NCBI RefSeq assembly: GCF_011193355.1
Contig: NZ_CP049780.1
Span: 6,664,634 to 6,728,633, forward strand
DNA length: 64,000 nt
From: Streptomyces sp. JB150
GTDB taxonomy: Bacteria > Actinomycetota > Actinomycetes > Streptomycetales > Streptomycetaceae
Direction of reading: 5' to 3'
In this document: positions 36,356-45,038 of the stretch, piece by piece
How the letters are laid out: each line of letters opens with the position of its first letter
Numbering within the stretch: the stretch's first letter is position 1
Program-made: the position numbers and the translations under genes
The notes under the pieces: model-generated
What the model saw: only the letters and a program-made list of their open reading frames with translations
The model's database searches: none
Told to the model about the DNA's origin: nothing

Positions 36356-37109
36356 TCTCCTCGCCGGGAAAGTCGTCCTGATCACCGGAGCGAGCAGTGG
36401 CATAGGCGCGGCCGCGGCACAAGTGTTCACCCAGGAGGGGGCGACGGTCGTGCTCGCCGCCCGCCGGGTGGACCGGCTGGCGCGGCTCACCGGGGAACTG
36501 CGGGCCAAGGGTGCCGAGGCCGCGTACGTGAGCTGCGACGTCACCGTCGTCGACGACGCGGCCCGGGCCGTCGAGTTCGCCGTCACCGAGTACGGGCGGC
36601 TGGACGGGGCGTTCAACAACGCCGGCATCGGCGGGGACCGCACTCCGCTGCACCTGATGACCGACGACGTCTACGACACCGTCATGGACGTCAACGTCCG
36701 CGGCGTGTGGAACTGCCTGCGCCATGAGATCGCGGCCATGCTGCGGCACGGCGGGGGCGCCGTCGTCAACAACTCCAGCGTGGCGGGGCTGGTCGCGATC
36801 CCCGCGGCCGCCCCCTACGTCGCCGCCAAGCACGCGGTGGTCGGCCTGACCAGGGCGGCGGCCGACGAGTACGCCCAGCAGGGCATCCGGGTGAACGCCA
36901 TCGCCCCCGGCACCACGCGCAGCGAGATCACCGAGGACTGGTTCCGGCGCAACCCGGGCCTGGAGCAGACGGTCAACGCGATGACCCCGCAGGGCCGTAC
37001 GGCCGATCCGGAGGAGATCGCCGCCGCCGCGGCGTGGCTGCTGAGCGACCGCTGCCCGTTCCTGACCGGAACGGTGCTGCCCGTCGACGGCGGCTTCGTC
37101 AACCAGTGA
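36345..37109 (+). CDS. Short-chain dehydrogenase/reductase, candidate DHHA dehydrogenase
   Basis: 254 residues, classical [19 protein letters not shown] binds NAD(P), FNNAGIGG is the NAG motif, NNSSVAGL holds the catalytic Ser and [11 protein letters not shown] the Tyr/Lys. The close PVDGGFVNQ is typical. Coupled to the CAR. Enzymes of this type aromatise DHHA to 3-hydroxyanthranilate in other pathways; that role fits the phzCDE genes but is inference. Reducing the CAR aldehyde product is the alternative. Confidence 0.88.
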   Translation: MNSDLLAGKVVLITGASSGIGAAAAQVFTQEGATVVLAARRVDRLARLTGELRAKGAEAAYVSCDVTVVDDAARAVEFAVTEYGRLDGAFNNAGIGGDRTPLHLMTDDVYDTVMDVNVRGVWNCLRHEIAAMLRHGGGAVVNNSSVAGLVAIPAAAPYVAAKHAVVGLTRAAADEYAQQGIRVNAIAPGTTRSEITEDWFRRNPGLEQTVNAMTPQGRTADPEEIAAAAAWLLSDRCPFLTGTVLPVDGGFVNQ

Positions 37110-37128
37110 CGGACGCCCGCCGCGGTCC

Positions 37129-37163
37129 GCGGAGCCGGAGAATCCCCCCGTCTCCGGCTCCGC
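37129..37163 (+). terminator. Terminator after the CAR-SDR operon
   Basis: Perfect 13-bp inverted repeat GCGGAGCCGGAGA / TCTCCGGCTCCGC with a 9-base C-rich loop, 20 bases past the SDR stop. Confidence 0.88.
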
Positions 37164-37181
37164 GCACCGGACTTGGTAACA

Positions 37182-37197
37182 TACCGAACCTTCGGTA
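37182..37197. promoter_or_regulatory. ARE-like operator before the second receptor gene
   Basis: TACCGAA-CC-TTCGGTA is a perfect 16-bp palindrome with partial outer symmetry (ACA left, GGA right). It matches the ACCG..CGGT core of ArpA/ScbR elements. It lies 55 bases before the GTG at 37253, suiting autoregulation or cross-regulation by the receptor at 26497. Confidence 0.78.
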
Positions 37198-37252
37198 GGA
37201 CTTGATGTGATCAGCGTTCCCTGGACGTGGGGGCGAGTCTGGGGGCGGCCGA

Positions 37253-37891
37253 GTGGCGCGGCAGGAGCGTGCGATCCGCACGCGTGATTCCATTCTCGAG
37301 GCCATGGCGAGCCTGTTCATCGAGGTCGGTTACGAGGCCGCCACCATCGCGGCGCTGGTGGAGCGGACCGGGCTGACCCGCGGCGCCCTCTACTTCCACT
37401 TCCCGACCAAGGAGGCCATGGCGCACGGGGTGCTCGCCCGCGCGGTGACCCGCGAGGGGATCATCCCGCAGACGTACAAGCTCCAGGAGTGGGTGGACCT
37501 CGGACTGCTGCTCGCCTACCGGCTGCCCAGGGAGCCGATGCTGCGGGCCGCCGTCCAGCTGTCCGTCGATCCGCGGGCGCGCGGCCTGTTCGGGACCCGC
37601 TGGCCCGACTGGATCGACGTCGGCCGGGATCTGCTCGTCGAGGCCAAGAGGCGCGGCGAGTTGCTGCCGCACGCGGTCCCCGAGGAGATCGCACGGCTGA
37701 CCGTCGGCGCCTGGACCGGGGTGCAGCTGGTGACCGAGGCGCTGCCGGACGGGCTCGGCCTGGCCGAGGAGATCTCCCGCCTCTACCAGCTCATCCTGCC
37801 CAACGTGGCCAGCGTCGGCGTCCTCGCCAAACTCGACGCCTCGGCCTACCGCGCCGAGCGGCTCCTGGCGTCACAGCAGCAGGCGTCCTGA
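37253..37891 (+). CDS. TetR-family regulator, ArpA/ScbR (gamma-butyrolactone receptor) type, second copy
   Basis: 212 residues from GTG at 37253. ARQERAIRTRDSILEAMASL, GYEAATIAALVERTGLTRGA and LYFHFPTKEAMAHGVLARAV form the HTH. YKLQEWVDLGLLLAYRLPRE and LPNVASVGVLAKLDASAYR match the first receptor closely. ScbR-like clusters often hold a true receptor and a pseudo-receptor; which is which cannot be told here. It lies at the right edge of the aromatic cluster, with the first copy in the middle. Confidence 0.9.
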   Translation: MARQERAIRTRDSILEAMASLFIEVGYEAATIAALVERTGLTRGALYFHFPTKEAMAHGVLARAVTREGIIPQTYKLQEWVDLGLLLAYRLPREPMLRAAVQLSVDPRARGLFGTRWPDWIDVGRDLLVEAKRRGELLPHAVPEEIARLTVGAWTGVQLVTEALPDGLGLAEEISRLYQLILPNVASVGVLAKLDASAYRAERLLASQQQAS

Positions 37892-37922
37892 AGCGCTTCC
37901 GCTCGGGGCGCACTTCACCCGC

Positions 37923-38684
37923 TCACGTCCGCAGCAGCAGCCGGAAGTCGAAGGCGTAGCGCGAGGCGCGGTAGACGTGGGTGCCGTACTCGACGGGGCG
38001 GCCGGTGTCGTCGTAGGCGGTGCGCCGCATGGTGAGCAGGGCCGCGCCCGCGGGTTCGTCGAGGAGGGCCGCTTCCGCCGGGGTGGCGCAGCGGGCGCCG
38101 ACGGTCTGGTGGGCGCTGCGCGGGCTGCGGCCCGCGGCGCGCAGCAGGCGGTAGAGGCCGGTCGTCTCCAGCCGGGCGGTGTCCGGGCCGGGCAGGTCCG
38201 CCGGCAGGTGGTTGCGGAGGAAGGCCACCGGCCGGCCGTGGGTGAGCCGCAGCCGCTCCAGGACGACGACCTCGGTGCCCTCGGGAACGCCGAGCGCGGC
38301 GGCCGCGTCGGCGGGTGCGGGGACGCGTTCGTTGCGCAGCACGCGGGTGGCCGGATCCTGTCCCGCGGCGCGCAGGTCGTCGTACAGGCTGCTCAGTTCG
38401 AGCGGGCGCCGGACCTGGGTGTGCACCACCTGGGTGCCCACCCCGCGGCGGCGCACCAGCAGTCCCTTGTCGACCAGTGACTGGATGGCCTGACGGACCG
38501 TCGGCCGGGACAGTCCGAGCCGGGCGGCGAGGCCGGTCTCGTTGCCGAGCAGGTTCCCGGGGGCGAGCGCCCCCTGCTCGATCGCCTCCTCCAGCTGCCG
38601 GGCGAGCTGGTGGTAGAGGGGGACCGGGCTGGTGCGGTCGAGGGTGAGGCGCACGGCATCGAGTGCGGAGACGGTGCTCGCCAC
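37923..38684 (-). CDS. GntR-family regulator, HutC/UTRA type
   Basis: 253 residues from GTG at 38684 with an ideal GGAGGT; a longer frame to 38900 crosses the operator region and is rejected. Winged helix: PVPLYHQLARQLEEAIEQGA, LAARLGLSRPTVRQAIQSLV, GLLVRRRGVGTQV. The UTRA sensor includes LYDDLRAAGQDPATRVLRNE and DDTGRPVEYGTHVYRASRYA. It usually senses sugar phosphates or related metabolites. It diverges from the sugar ABC operon and likely represses it. Confidence 0.92.
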   Translation of the reverse strand: MASTVSALDAVRLTLDRTSPVPLYHQLARQLEEAIEQGALAPGNLLGNETGLAARLGLSRPTVRQAIQSLVDKGLLVRRRGVGTQVVHTQVRRPLELSSLYDDLRAAGQDPATRVLRNERVPAPADAAAALGVPEGTEVVVLERLRLTHGRPVAFLRNHLPADLPGPDTARLETTGLYRLLRAAGRSPRSAHQTVGARCATPAEAALLDEPAGAALLTMRRTAYDDTGRPVEYGTHVYRASRYAFDFRLLLRT

Positions 38685-38750
38685 GGGGACACCTCCGGTG
38701 GGCGGTCGGTCACCAGGTGTAGACGGCGGGCGCGACCCTTGTCCATCATT

Positions 38751-38760
38751 TGTACTTACA
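38751..38760. promoter_or_regulatory. Candidate GntR operator
   Basis: TGTA-CT-TACA palindrome in the 233-base region between the GntR gene and the ABC operon. Two TTGACA boxes follow at 38787 and 38798 as possible -35 elements for the ABC operon. No clear -10 box is seen. Confidence 0.5.
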
Positions 38761-38917
38761 TTCGGACCTGTTTGTGAAATGATGTCTTGACAAAGTATTG
38801 ACAGGGGGCGTGCCAAGGGATGGAATCCGGTCTCAACGCAAGAGCCGCGAGGCCTCGACGCAACAGCCGCAAGGCAAGAGCCGTGCTTCCCCCGTCGCAC
38901 AGTGAGGTGCAGGAAAG

Positions 38918-39949
38918 ATGGACCGCACTCCTCGGGACCGCTCGTCCCGCTCCCGCAGCATCACCTCCGCCCTGGCCGTGGCAGCGGCAGCGGCCCTGGT
39001 CCTCGCGGGCTGCTCCAGCAGCTCCGGCGGCAAGAAGGCCGAGGAGCCGGCGGCCGGGGGCGCCGCCGCGGGCAAGGCCGGCACACCCCGGATGACGGTC
39101 GCCCTGATCACCCACCAGTCGCCCGGCGACACCTTCTGGGACATCGTCCGCAAGGGCGCCCAGACCGCCGCCGACAAGGACAACGTCAAGCTCGTCTACT
39201 CGGCCGACCCCAACGCCGGCAACCAGGCCAACCTGGTGCAGAACGCGATTGACCAGAAGGTCGACGGCATCGCGATCACCCTCGCCAAGCCCGACGCCCT
39301 CAAGGACGTGATCGCCAAGGCGAAGGCCGCCGGGATACCCGTGGTCGGCCTCAACTCCGGGGTCAGCGAGTGGCAGAAACTCGGCCTCATGCAGTTCTTC
39401 GGGCAGGACGAGAACGTGGCCGGCGAGGCGCTCGGCAAGCGGCTGAACGAGACCGGCGCGAAGAAGGCCGTCTGCGTCATCCAGGAACAGGGCAACATCG
39501 GCCTCACCCAGCGCTGCGACGGCGTGAAGAAGACCTTCTCCGGCGACACCGAGACCCTCTACGTCAACGGCACCGACATGCCCTCGGTCAAGTCCACGAT
39601 CAGCGCCAAGCTCAAGGAGGACGACGCCATCGACTACGTCGTCACCCTCGGCGCCCCGTTCGCGCTCACCGCCGCGCAGTCCGTGTCCGAGTCCGGCAGC
39701 GAGGCCAGGATCGCCACCTTCGACCTCAACAAGCAGCTCACCGGCGCCATCAGCGACGGCTCCATCGAGTTCGCCGTCGACCAGCAGCCCTACCTCCAGG
39801 GTTACCTCGCGGTCGACTCCCTGTGGCTCTACGAGAACAACGGCAACTACAGCGGCGGCGGCGAGCAGCCGGTGCTCACCGGACCGGCCTTCGTCGACAA
39901 GTCCAACGTCGAACAGGTCGCGCAGTTCGCCGCGAAGGGCACCCGGTGA
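38918..39949 (+). CDS. Sugar ABC transporter substrate-binding lipoprotein
   Basis: 343 residues. Signal peptide with basic start (RDRSSRSRS), hydrophobic core and lipobox LVLAGC, so Cys32 would be lipidated and the protein tethered outside the membrane. Type I periplasmic-binding fold: TVALITHQSPGDTFWDIVRK, AIDQKVDGIAITLAKPDALK, AGIPVVGLNSGV, and TFDLNKQLTGAISDGSIEFA. This is the ribose/inositol-type family (RbsB-like). ATG at 38918 follows CAGGAAAG. First gene of a four-gene operon. Confidence 0.93.
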   Translation: MDRTPRDRSSRSRSITSALAVAAAAALVLAGCSSSSGGKKAEEPAAGGAAAGKAGTPRMTVALITHQSPGDTFWDIVRKGAQTAADKDNVKLVYSADPNAGNQANLVQNAIDQKVDGIAITLAKPDALKDVIAKAKAAGIPVVGLNSGVSEWQKLGLMQFFGQDENVAGEALGKRLNETGAKKAVCVIQEQGNIGLTQRCDGVKKTFSGDTETLYVNGTDMPSVKSTISAKLKEDDAIDYVVTLGAPFALTAAQSVSESGSEARIATFDLNKQLTGAISDGSIEFAVDQQPYLQGYLAVDSLWLYENNGNYSGGGEQPVLTGPAFVDKSNVEQVAQFAAKGTR

Positions 39950-41025
39950 TGAGCACGACCCCGCAGGCCGCGCCGCCGGTGACCACCCCACCGGCCCCCG
40001 GCTCCCGGCAGACCGACGGGCGCACCGCCCGGCGCCCGCCCGCGCTGCGCCTGCTCGCCCGCCCGGAGGTCGGCGTCTTCCTCGGCGCCGTCGCCGTGTT
40101 CGTGTTCTTCCTGGTCGCCGCGCCCGCGGTGCGCGACGGCAGCTCGATGGCGAACATCCTCTACCAGTCGTCCACCATCGGGATCATGGCCCTGCCGGTG
40201 GCGCTGCTGATGATCGGCGGCGAGTTCGACCTGTCGTCCGGCGTCGCGGTGATCACCTCCGCGCTCACCGCCAGCATGATCAGCTACCAGCTCACCATGA
40301 ACGTCTGGGTCGGCGTGATCGCCGCACTCGTCGCCTCCCTCGCGATCGGCCTGTTCAACGGCTGGATGCTGGTGCGGACCGGACTGCCGAGCTTCCTCGT
40401 CACCCTCGGCACCTTCCTGATCCTCCAGGGCGTCAACCTCGCCGTCACCAAGCTGATCACCGGCAACGTCGCCACCGACGACATCAGCGACATGGACGGC
40501 TTCGGCCAGGCCAAGGCGCTCTTCGCCTCCTCCTTCGACGTCGGCGGCGTCCAGGTGAAGATCACCGTCGTGTGGTGGCTGGTCTTCGCCGCCCTCGCCA
40601 CCTGGGTCCTGCTGCGCACCAGGTACGGCAACTGGATCTTCGCCGTCGGCGGCAACAAGGACAGCGCCCGCGCCGTCGGCGTCCCGGTCACCTTCACCAA
40701 GATCTCCCTGTTCATGCTGGTCGGCTTCGGCGCCTGGTTCGTCGGCATGCACCAGCTGTTCTCCTTCAACACGGTGCAGTCCGGCGAGGGCGTCGGCCAG
40801 GAGCTGATCTACATCGCCGCGGCGGTGATCGGCGGCTGCCTCCTCACCGGCGGCTACGGCTCCGCGATCGGCCCGGTCTTCGGTGCTTTCATGTTCGGCA
40901 TGGTGCAGCAGGGCATCGTCTACGCCGGCTGGAACCCCGACTGGTTCAAGGCCTTCCTCGGCGTGATGCTGCTCGGCGCCACCCTGATCAATCTGTGGGT
41001 CCGCAGGACCGCGACCCGGAGGTAG
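39949..41025 (+). CDS. Sugar ABC transporter permease (RbsC-like)
   Basis: 358 residues from ATG at 39949, whose A is the last base of the preceding stop (TGATG). An in-frame extension upstream overlaps the lipoprotein gene and is rejected. About eight to ten membrane helices. GIMALPVALLMIGGEFDLSS and GRP-type loop NKDSARAVGVPVTFTKI, with ELIYIAAAVIGGCLLTGGYG, identify the BPD_transp_2 family. It forms the channel with the ATPase and lipoprotein next to it. Confidence 0.94.
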   Translation: MSTTPQAAPPVTTPPAPGSRQTDGRTARRPPALRLLARPEVGVFLGAVAVFVFFLVAAPAVRDGSSMANILYQSSTIGIMALPVALLMIGGEFDLSSGVAVITSALTASMISYQLTMNVWVGVIAALVASLAIGLFNGWMLVRTGLPSFLVTLGTFLILQGVNLAVTKLITGNVATDDISDMDGFGQAKALFASSFDVGGVQVKITVVWWLVFAALATWVLLRTRYGNWIFAVGGNKDSARAVGVPVTFTKISLFMLVGFGAWFVGMHQLFSFNTVQSGEGVGQELIYIAAAVIGGCLLTGGYGSAIGPVFGAFMFGMVQQGIVYAGWNPDWFKAFLGVMLLGATLINLWVRRTATRR

Positions 41026-41031
41026 CCACCC

Positions 41032-41910
41032 ATGACCACCGCGACCGAGACCCCCCTCGTCGAACTGCGCGCGGCCGGCAAGTCGTACGGCAACATCCGC
41101 GCCCTGCACGGCGTCGACCTGACCGTCCGGCCGGGCAGGGTGACGTGCGTGCTCGGCGACAACGGCGCCGGCAAGTCCACCCTCATCAAGATCGTCTCCG
41201 GGCTGCACCAGCACACCGAGGGCGAGTTCCTGGTCGACGGCGAACCGGTCCGCTTCTCCACCCCGCGCGAAGCCCTCGACCGGGGCATCGCCACCGTCTA
41301 CCAGGACCTCGCGACCGTCCCGCTGATGCCGGTGTGGCGGAACTTCTTCCTCGGCTCCGAGATCACCAAGGGGCCCTGGCCGGTCCGCCGCCTCGACATC
41401 GAGACGATGAAGCGGACCGCCGACGAGGAACTGCGTGCCATGGGCATCGTCCTCGACGACCTCGAACAGCCCATCGGCACCCTCTCCGGCGGCCAGCGCC
41501 AGTGCGTCGCCATCGCCCGCGCCGTCCACTTCGGCGCCCGCGTCCTCATCCTCGACGAGCCCACCGCCGCCCTCGGCGTCAAGCAGTCCGGGGTGGTGCT
41601 GAAGTACATCGCCGCCGCCCGCGACCGCGGCCTCGGCGTCATCTTCATCACCCACAACCCCCACCACGCCTACCTGGTCGGCGACCACTTCAGCGTGCTC
41701 CGCCTCGGCACCCTGGAACTGTCCGCCGACCGCAGCCAGGTCACCCTGGAGGAGCTGACCAACCACATGGCCGGCGGTGCCGAACTCGCCGCCCTCAAAC
41801 ACGAACTCGCCCCGGTCCGCGGCGTCGACGTCGGTGAACTCCCCGACGAGCCCGGCCCCGAGGGCGCCCCCGCGTCCGCCCCCGCGCCCCGTTCGGAAGG
41901 AAACACCTGA
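41032..41910 (+). CDS. Sugar ABC transporter ATP-binding protein, single nucleotide-binding domain
   Basis: 292 residues. Walker [17 protein letters not shown] near residue 40, signature [15 protein letters not shown], Walker [13 protein letters not shown], switch His in [12 protein letters not shown]. Most RbsA-like proteins have two ATPase halves, but this one has a single domain, as in FrcA-type systems. The tail of about 30 residues is Pro/Ala-rich. It starts 6 bases after the permease. Confidence 0.94.
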   Translation: MTTATETPLVELRAAGKSYGNIRALHGVDLTVRPGRVTCVLGDNGAGKSTLIKIVSGLHQHTEGEFLVDGEPVRFSTPREALDRGIATVYQDLATVPLMPVWRNFFLGSEITKGPWPVRRLDIETMKRTADEELRAMGIVLDDLEQPIGTLSGGQRQCVAIARAVHFGARVLILDEPTAALGVKQSGVVLKYIAAARDRGLGVIFITHNPHHAYLVGDHFSVLRLGTLELSADRSQVTLEELTNHMAGGAELAALKHELAPVRGVDVGELPDEPGPEGAPASAPAPRSEGNT

Positions 41911-41911
41911 C

Positions 41912-42814
41912 ATGGCCCCTGTGCTCGACCGCATCCGGGTCGGCTCCGCCCCCGACTCCTGGGGCGTCTGGTTCGCCGACGACCCGCGCCAGGTGCCCTG
42001 GGACCGCTTCCTCGACGAGGTCGCCGAGGCCGGCTACTCCTGGATCGAACTCGGCCCGTACGGCTATCTCCCGACCGACCCGGCCCGCCTCACCGACGAG
42101 GTGGCCAAACGGAACCTGAAGGTCTCCGCGGGCACCGTCTTCACCGGCCTGCACCGCGGCCCCGCCGTCTGGGACGCCACCTGGGAGCACGTCGCCCAGG
42201 TCGCCGCCCTCACCCAGGCGATGGGCGCCAGGCACCTCGTCGTCATCCCCTCCTTCTGGCGGGACGACAAGACCGCCGAGATCCTGGAGCCGCCGGAGCT
42301 GACCGGCGCGCAGTGGGCCTACCTGACCAAGGGCATGGAACGCCTCGGCCACGAGGTCAAGGAGACCTACGGCCTGGACATCGTCGTCCACCCGCACGCC
42401 GACACCCACATCGACACCGAGGCGCACGTCGAGCGCTTCCTCGACTCCACCGACTCCGACCTCGTCAGCCTCTGCCTGGACACCGGGCACTACGCCTACT
42501 GCGGCGGCGACAGCGTCAAGCTGATCGAGACGTACGGCGAGCGCATCGGCTACCTCCACCTCAAGCAGGTCGACCCGGAGATCCTGGCCGACGTCGTCGC
42601 CCACGAGATCCCGTTCGGGCCCGCCGTGCGGCGCGGTGTGATGTGCGAGCCGCCCTCCGGGGTGCCGGAGCTGGAGCCGGTGCTGACGGCCGCCCAGGCC
42701 CTCGGCGTGGAACTGTTCGCGATCGTCGAGCAGGACATGTACCCCTGCGAGCCGGACAAGCCGCTGCCCATCGCGGTCCGCACCCGCCGCTTCCTGCGCT
42801 CCTGCGGCGCCTGA
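41912..42814 (+). CDS. Sugar phosphate isomerase/epimerase, TIM barrel (IolE/IolI-like)
   Basis: 300 residues from ATG at 41912 with GGAAGGAAAC upstream. AP_endonuc_2/xylose-isomerase-like barrel: IRVGSAPDSWGVWFADDP, GYSWIELGPYGYLPTDP, metal ligands in DIVVHPHADTHIDTEAHVER, SLCLDTGHYAYCGGD and YLHLKQVDPEILADV, closing FAIVEQDMYP. Related to inosose dehydratase and inosose isomerase. With an RbsB-like transporter this suggests inositol or a related polyol (inference). Confidence 0.9.
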   Translation: MAPVLDRIRVGSAPDSWGVWFADDPRQVPWDRFLDEVAEAGYSWIELGPYGYLPTDPARLTDEVAKRNLKVSAGTVFTGLHRGPAVWDATWEHVAQVAALTQAMGARHLVVIPSFWRDDKTAEILEPPELTGAQWAYLTKGMERLGHEVKETYGLDIVVHPHADTHIDTEAHVERFLDSTDSDLVSLCLDTGHYAYCGGDSVKLIETYGERIGYLHLKQVDPEILADVVAHEIPFGPAVRRGVMCEPPSGVPELEPVLTAAQALGVELFAIVEQDMYPCEPDKPLPIAVRTRRFLRSCGA

Positions 42815-42834
42815 CGGCCCGCCCTCGCCGCCCG

Positions 42835-42855
42835 CCACCGCCCGCCCGGCGGTGG
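42835..42855 (+). terminator. Terminator after the sugar operon
   Basis: CCACCGCC / GGCGGTGG 8-bp stem with a 5-base loop, 21 bases past the stop. Confidence 0.65.
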
Positions 42856-42861
42856 TGCGGC

Positions 42862-43017
42862 TCAGCGGTGGTGCACGAACTCCGCCCCGTTGACGATCAC
42901 GCTGCCGCCGTCCGGGCCCACCCCGTCGTCCCCCTGCTCCGCCGCACCGTGCGGCACGCACCGGATGTGCAGCACCGGCACCGCACCGCCCGCCTGCCGG
43001 GCGGGCCGCACGTGCAC
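42862..43017 (-). CDS. Possible small protein of about 51 residues
   Basis: From GTG at 43017 with GGTGAGG nearby. It reads VHVRPARQAGGAVPVLHIRC and ends VIVNGAEFVHHR. Third positions are almost all G/C and the composition is protein-like (VPVLHIRC, VIVNGAEF). No family is recognised. The remaining part of the 42815-43175 stretch shows no other gene. Confidence 0.3.
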   Translation of the reverse strand: MHVRPARQAGGAVPVLHIRCVPHGAAEQGDDGVGPDGGSVIVNGAEFVHHR

Positions 43018-43175
43018 GACGCCCTCACCGGCCCGCGCGCGCGGAACGGGGTTCGGCCTGGGTGACGAGCGCGGCCTGGCGCGGCAGACCCCGCTCCAGC
43101 GCGCAATGAGGATTGTGGCAGCGTCGGCGCGGACCGCCGCGACCCGTTCGGCGGATCCCGCCCGCCCGGCGGCGC

Positions 43176-44145
43176 TCAGGCGGCGTCGTGCGCCCCCGGG
43201 CGCCGCCGTCCGCCCCTGGCCAGCAGCAGCCCGCCGCCCGCCGCGAGCACGCTCCCCGTGGCGGCCGACACCACCGGCACGGTCCACCCCACCGCGCGCA
43301 GCCGCGCGTTGTCCTCCTTCGCGCGGCTCACCGCGAACTCCTGGGTCGCCTCGGTGTGGGTGAGCCTCGGGACGTCGAGCAGCACCACGGCGTCCTTGCC
43401 GCCGCCCGGGGCGCGCAGCGTGCGGCGCGGGCCGAGCCGGGCGTACAGGGTGCGGCCGGTGGCCTGGTCGACGACCAGCCGGATGCCGTGGTTGGCGTAC
43501 CACTCCTCGGCGAGCACCTGTTCGGCGCCCGGCCGGCCGACCAGCGCGCCCGGCACCTGGCGGGTGCCGACCCTCGTCGGCGGGACGGTGCCGGTGAAGA
43601 CGTAGCCGCGGTGGCCGCGGATCTCCTCGGTGCCCCGGTAGGAGAGGGTGACCGTCGAGCCCAGCTGGCTGTCCCACCAGCTGTAGGGGCGCTTCTCCGC
43701 GCCGAACGGGAACTTCAGGTACGCCTCGCCCTCGTGGTACGGCTGCTCGTCGCAGCAGTTGGGCGGGCCGGTTGGTGGTGCGGTCGGTGACCCAGCGGTC
43801 GGTGGAGAAGTCCAGCGCGTCGTGCGGGTCGGCGGCGGGCAGCGACGCGTCCGTGTCGACGGTGGTCACGATGTCCCACACCGCGCGTCCGCTGCGCTCG
43901 CTGTCCGCCACGTCGCCGCGTACCCGCTGGGTGACGGTGATCCGCCGGTCGTGAAGCGTCTCGGCCGCACCGACGTCGAAGTAGCTGCCGGTGCCGGTGT
44001 AGACGGCCGTGACGTCGATGCCGACCGGGTTCGCCGCCGCGCGCGGCTTCACGTACCACACCAGCATCGGCGCGAGAACCAGCAGGAAGACACCCAGGCC
44101 CAGCAGGACCAGGGCGGGGGAGAGGGACGAGCTGCGACGGCGCAT
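43176..44145 (-). pseudogene. DUF3068 (PorA-family-like) membrane protein, frameshifted
   Basis: From ATG at 44145 (MRRRSSSLSPALV) the first frame gives a membrane anchor (LVLLGLGVFLLVLAPMLVWY), then VGIDVTAVYTGTGSYFDVGA and RWVTDRTTNRPA. Near 43760 the family sequence continues in another frame: NCCDEQPYHEGEAYLKFPF, SWWDSQLGSTVTLSYRGTEE, then PGALVGRPGAEQVLAEEW to a C-terminal helix (GSVLAAGGGLLLARGG) at 43176. The total of 970 bases is one more than a multiple of three, consistent with one extra base in the GGGCGGGCCGG run. It may be a real mutation or a sequencing slip. Confidence 0.82.
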
Positions 44146-44298
44146 CGGCACTCCGGCACTCCAGGGCTCCGGGGCGGCGCGGCCCCACGGTTGCGCAGAC
44201 CGTACGAGCGGCGGTACGGCACGTCTACGCATCCGCGTGACGCATGGGCGCCGTGACGGGGGTGTCGGTGGCGCAGGGCCCTCAGCGCCGGGGAGCTG

Positions 44299-44979
44299 TC
44301 ACGCCTCCTTCCGCCGCCGGTAGTGCCGCGCGACGCGGACCCGGTTGCCGCAGCGGGTGGGGGAGCACCAGCGGCGGCGCGGGTGCGCGGGCAGGAACAG
44401 CAGGACGCAGTCGTCGGCCGCGCACTGCCTGACCCGGGCGACCGCCGGATCGGCCAGCAGCGTGACGGCGGACTCCGCGAGCAGCGCGGCCAGCCGGACG
44501 CCGAGCGGTCCGGTGCGGCGCGGCGGCGCGACGACCGCCGTCCCGTCCCAGAACGGGACGCGCACCGCCGGGGCGGCGCGCTGGGCGTCGGCGAGTCCGC
44601 GCAGCGCGGCCTCGGGCGGCCGCCGCCCCGCCATCAGGGCGCGCAGCGCCGCCTCGATGTGGTCGCGCACGGCGTGCACCGGGGGGAGGTCGGCCTCGGT
44701 GAGGTGGAGGGGCAGGTCGGTCTCGGCGGGAGCGAGGGGCAGGCCGGCTTCGGTGGGGGAGAGGGGCCGGTCCGCTTCGGTGGGGGAGGGGGGAAGTCCG
44801 GCCTCGGGGGAGGCGGGGGCGAGCGCTTCCGGGCCCAGCCGGTCCGCCTGCCGGGTCAGCCAGGCGGCCAGTCCGTCGGGCGTGGCGAGCAGGTCCGTAC
44901 GGCTCGCGCCGGTCCCGAAACGGGTGTTGACGAGGTCGAGGGGCAGGGGCTCGCCGGTCGGCGGTTCGCTGGCGTACAC
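44299..44979 (-). CDS. CGNR zinc-finger (ABATE-domain) regulator
   Basis: 226 residues from GTG at 44979. N-terminal LDLVNTRFG and SRTDLLATPDGLAAWLTRQA are the ABATE stress-induced domain. The C-terminal zinc finger has Cys pairs in RQCAADDC and RRWCSPTRCGNRVRVARHYR. Between them about 45 residues repeat a degenerate 11-mer (TEADRPLSP, TEAGLPLAP, TEADLPP), which is unusual. It is a probable DNA-binding repressor of the divergent hydrolase gene. Confidence 0.88.
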   Translation of the reverse strand: MYASEPPTGEPLPLDLVNTRFGTGASRTDLLATPDGLAAWLTRQADRLGPEALAPASPEAGLPPSPTEADRPLSPTEAGLPLAPAETDLPLHLTEADLPPVHAVRDHIEAALRALMAGRRPPEAALRGLADAQRAAPAVRVPFWDGTAVVAPPRRTGPLGVRLAALLAESAVTLLADPAVARVRQCAADDCVLLFLPAHPRRRWCSPTRCGNRVRVARHYRRRKEA

Positions 44980-44983
44980 AGCT

Positions 44984-45014
44984 CTAATGCTACATAAAGC
45001 GATTGACGCATTAG
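44984..45014. promoter_or_regulatory. Operator CTAATGC-N17-GCATTAG
   Basis: Perfect 7-bp arms flank an A/T-richer spacer between the CGNR and hydrolase genes. The right arm overlaps the hydrolase -35 box. It is the likely site of the CGNR regulator. Confidence 0.65.
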
Positions 45015-45032
45015 AAGGCGTCGGCGTATGAC
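45003..45032 (+). promoter_or_regulatory. Promoter of the hydrolase gene (leaderless)
   Basis: TTGACG (45003-45008), 18-bp spacer, TATGAC (45027-45032). The predicted start point is 45039, the A of the ATG. No ribosome site precedes it. Confidence 0.6.
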
Positions 45033-45038
45033 TGACGC

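Noticed and set aside
43176..44145. Programmed frameshifting in the DUF3068 gene
   Set aside because: There is no slippery heptamer with a downstream structure, and the family is not known for recoding. A mutation or base-call error is simpler.
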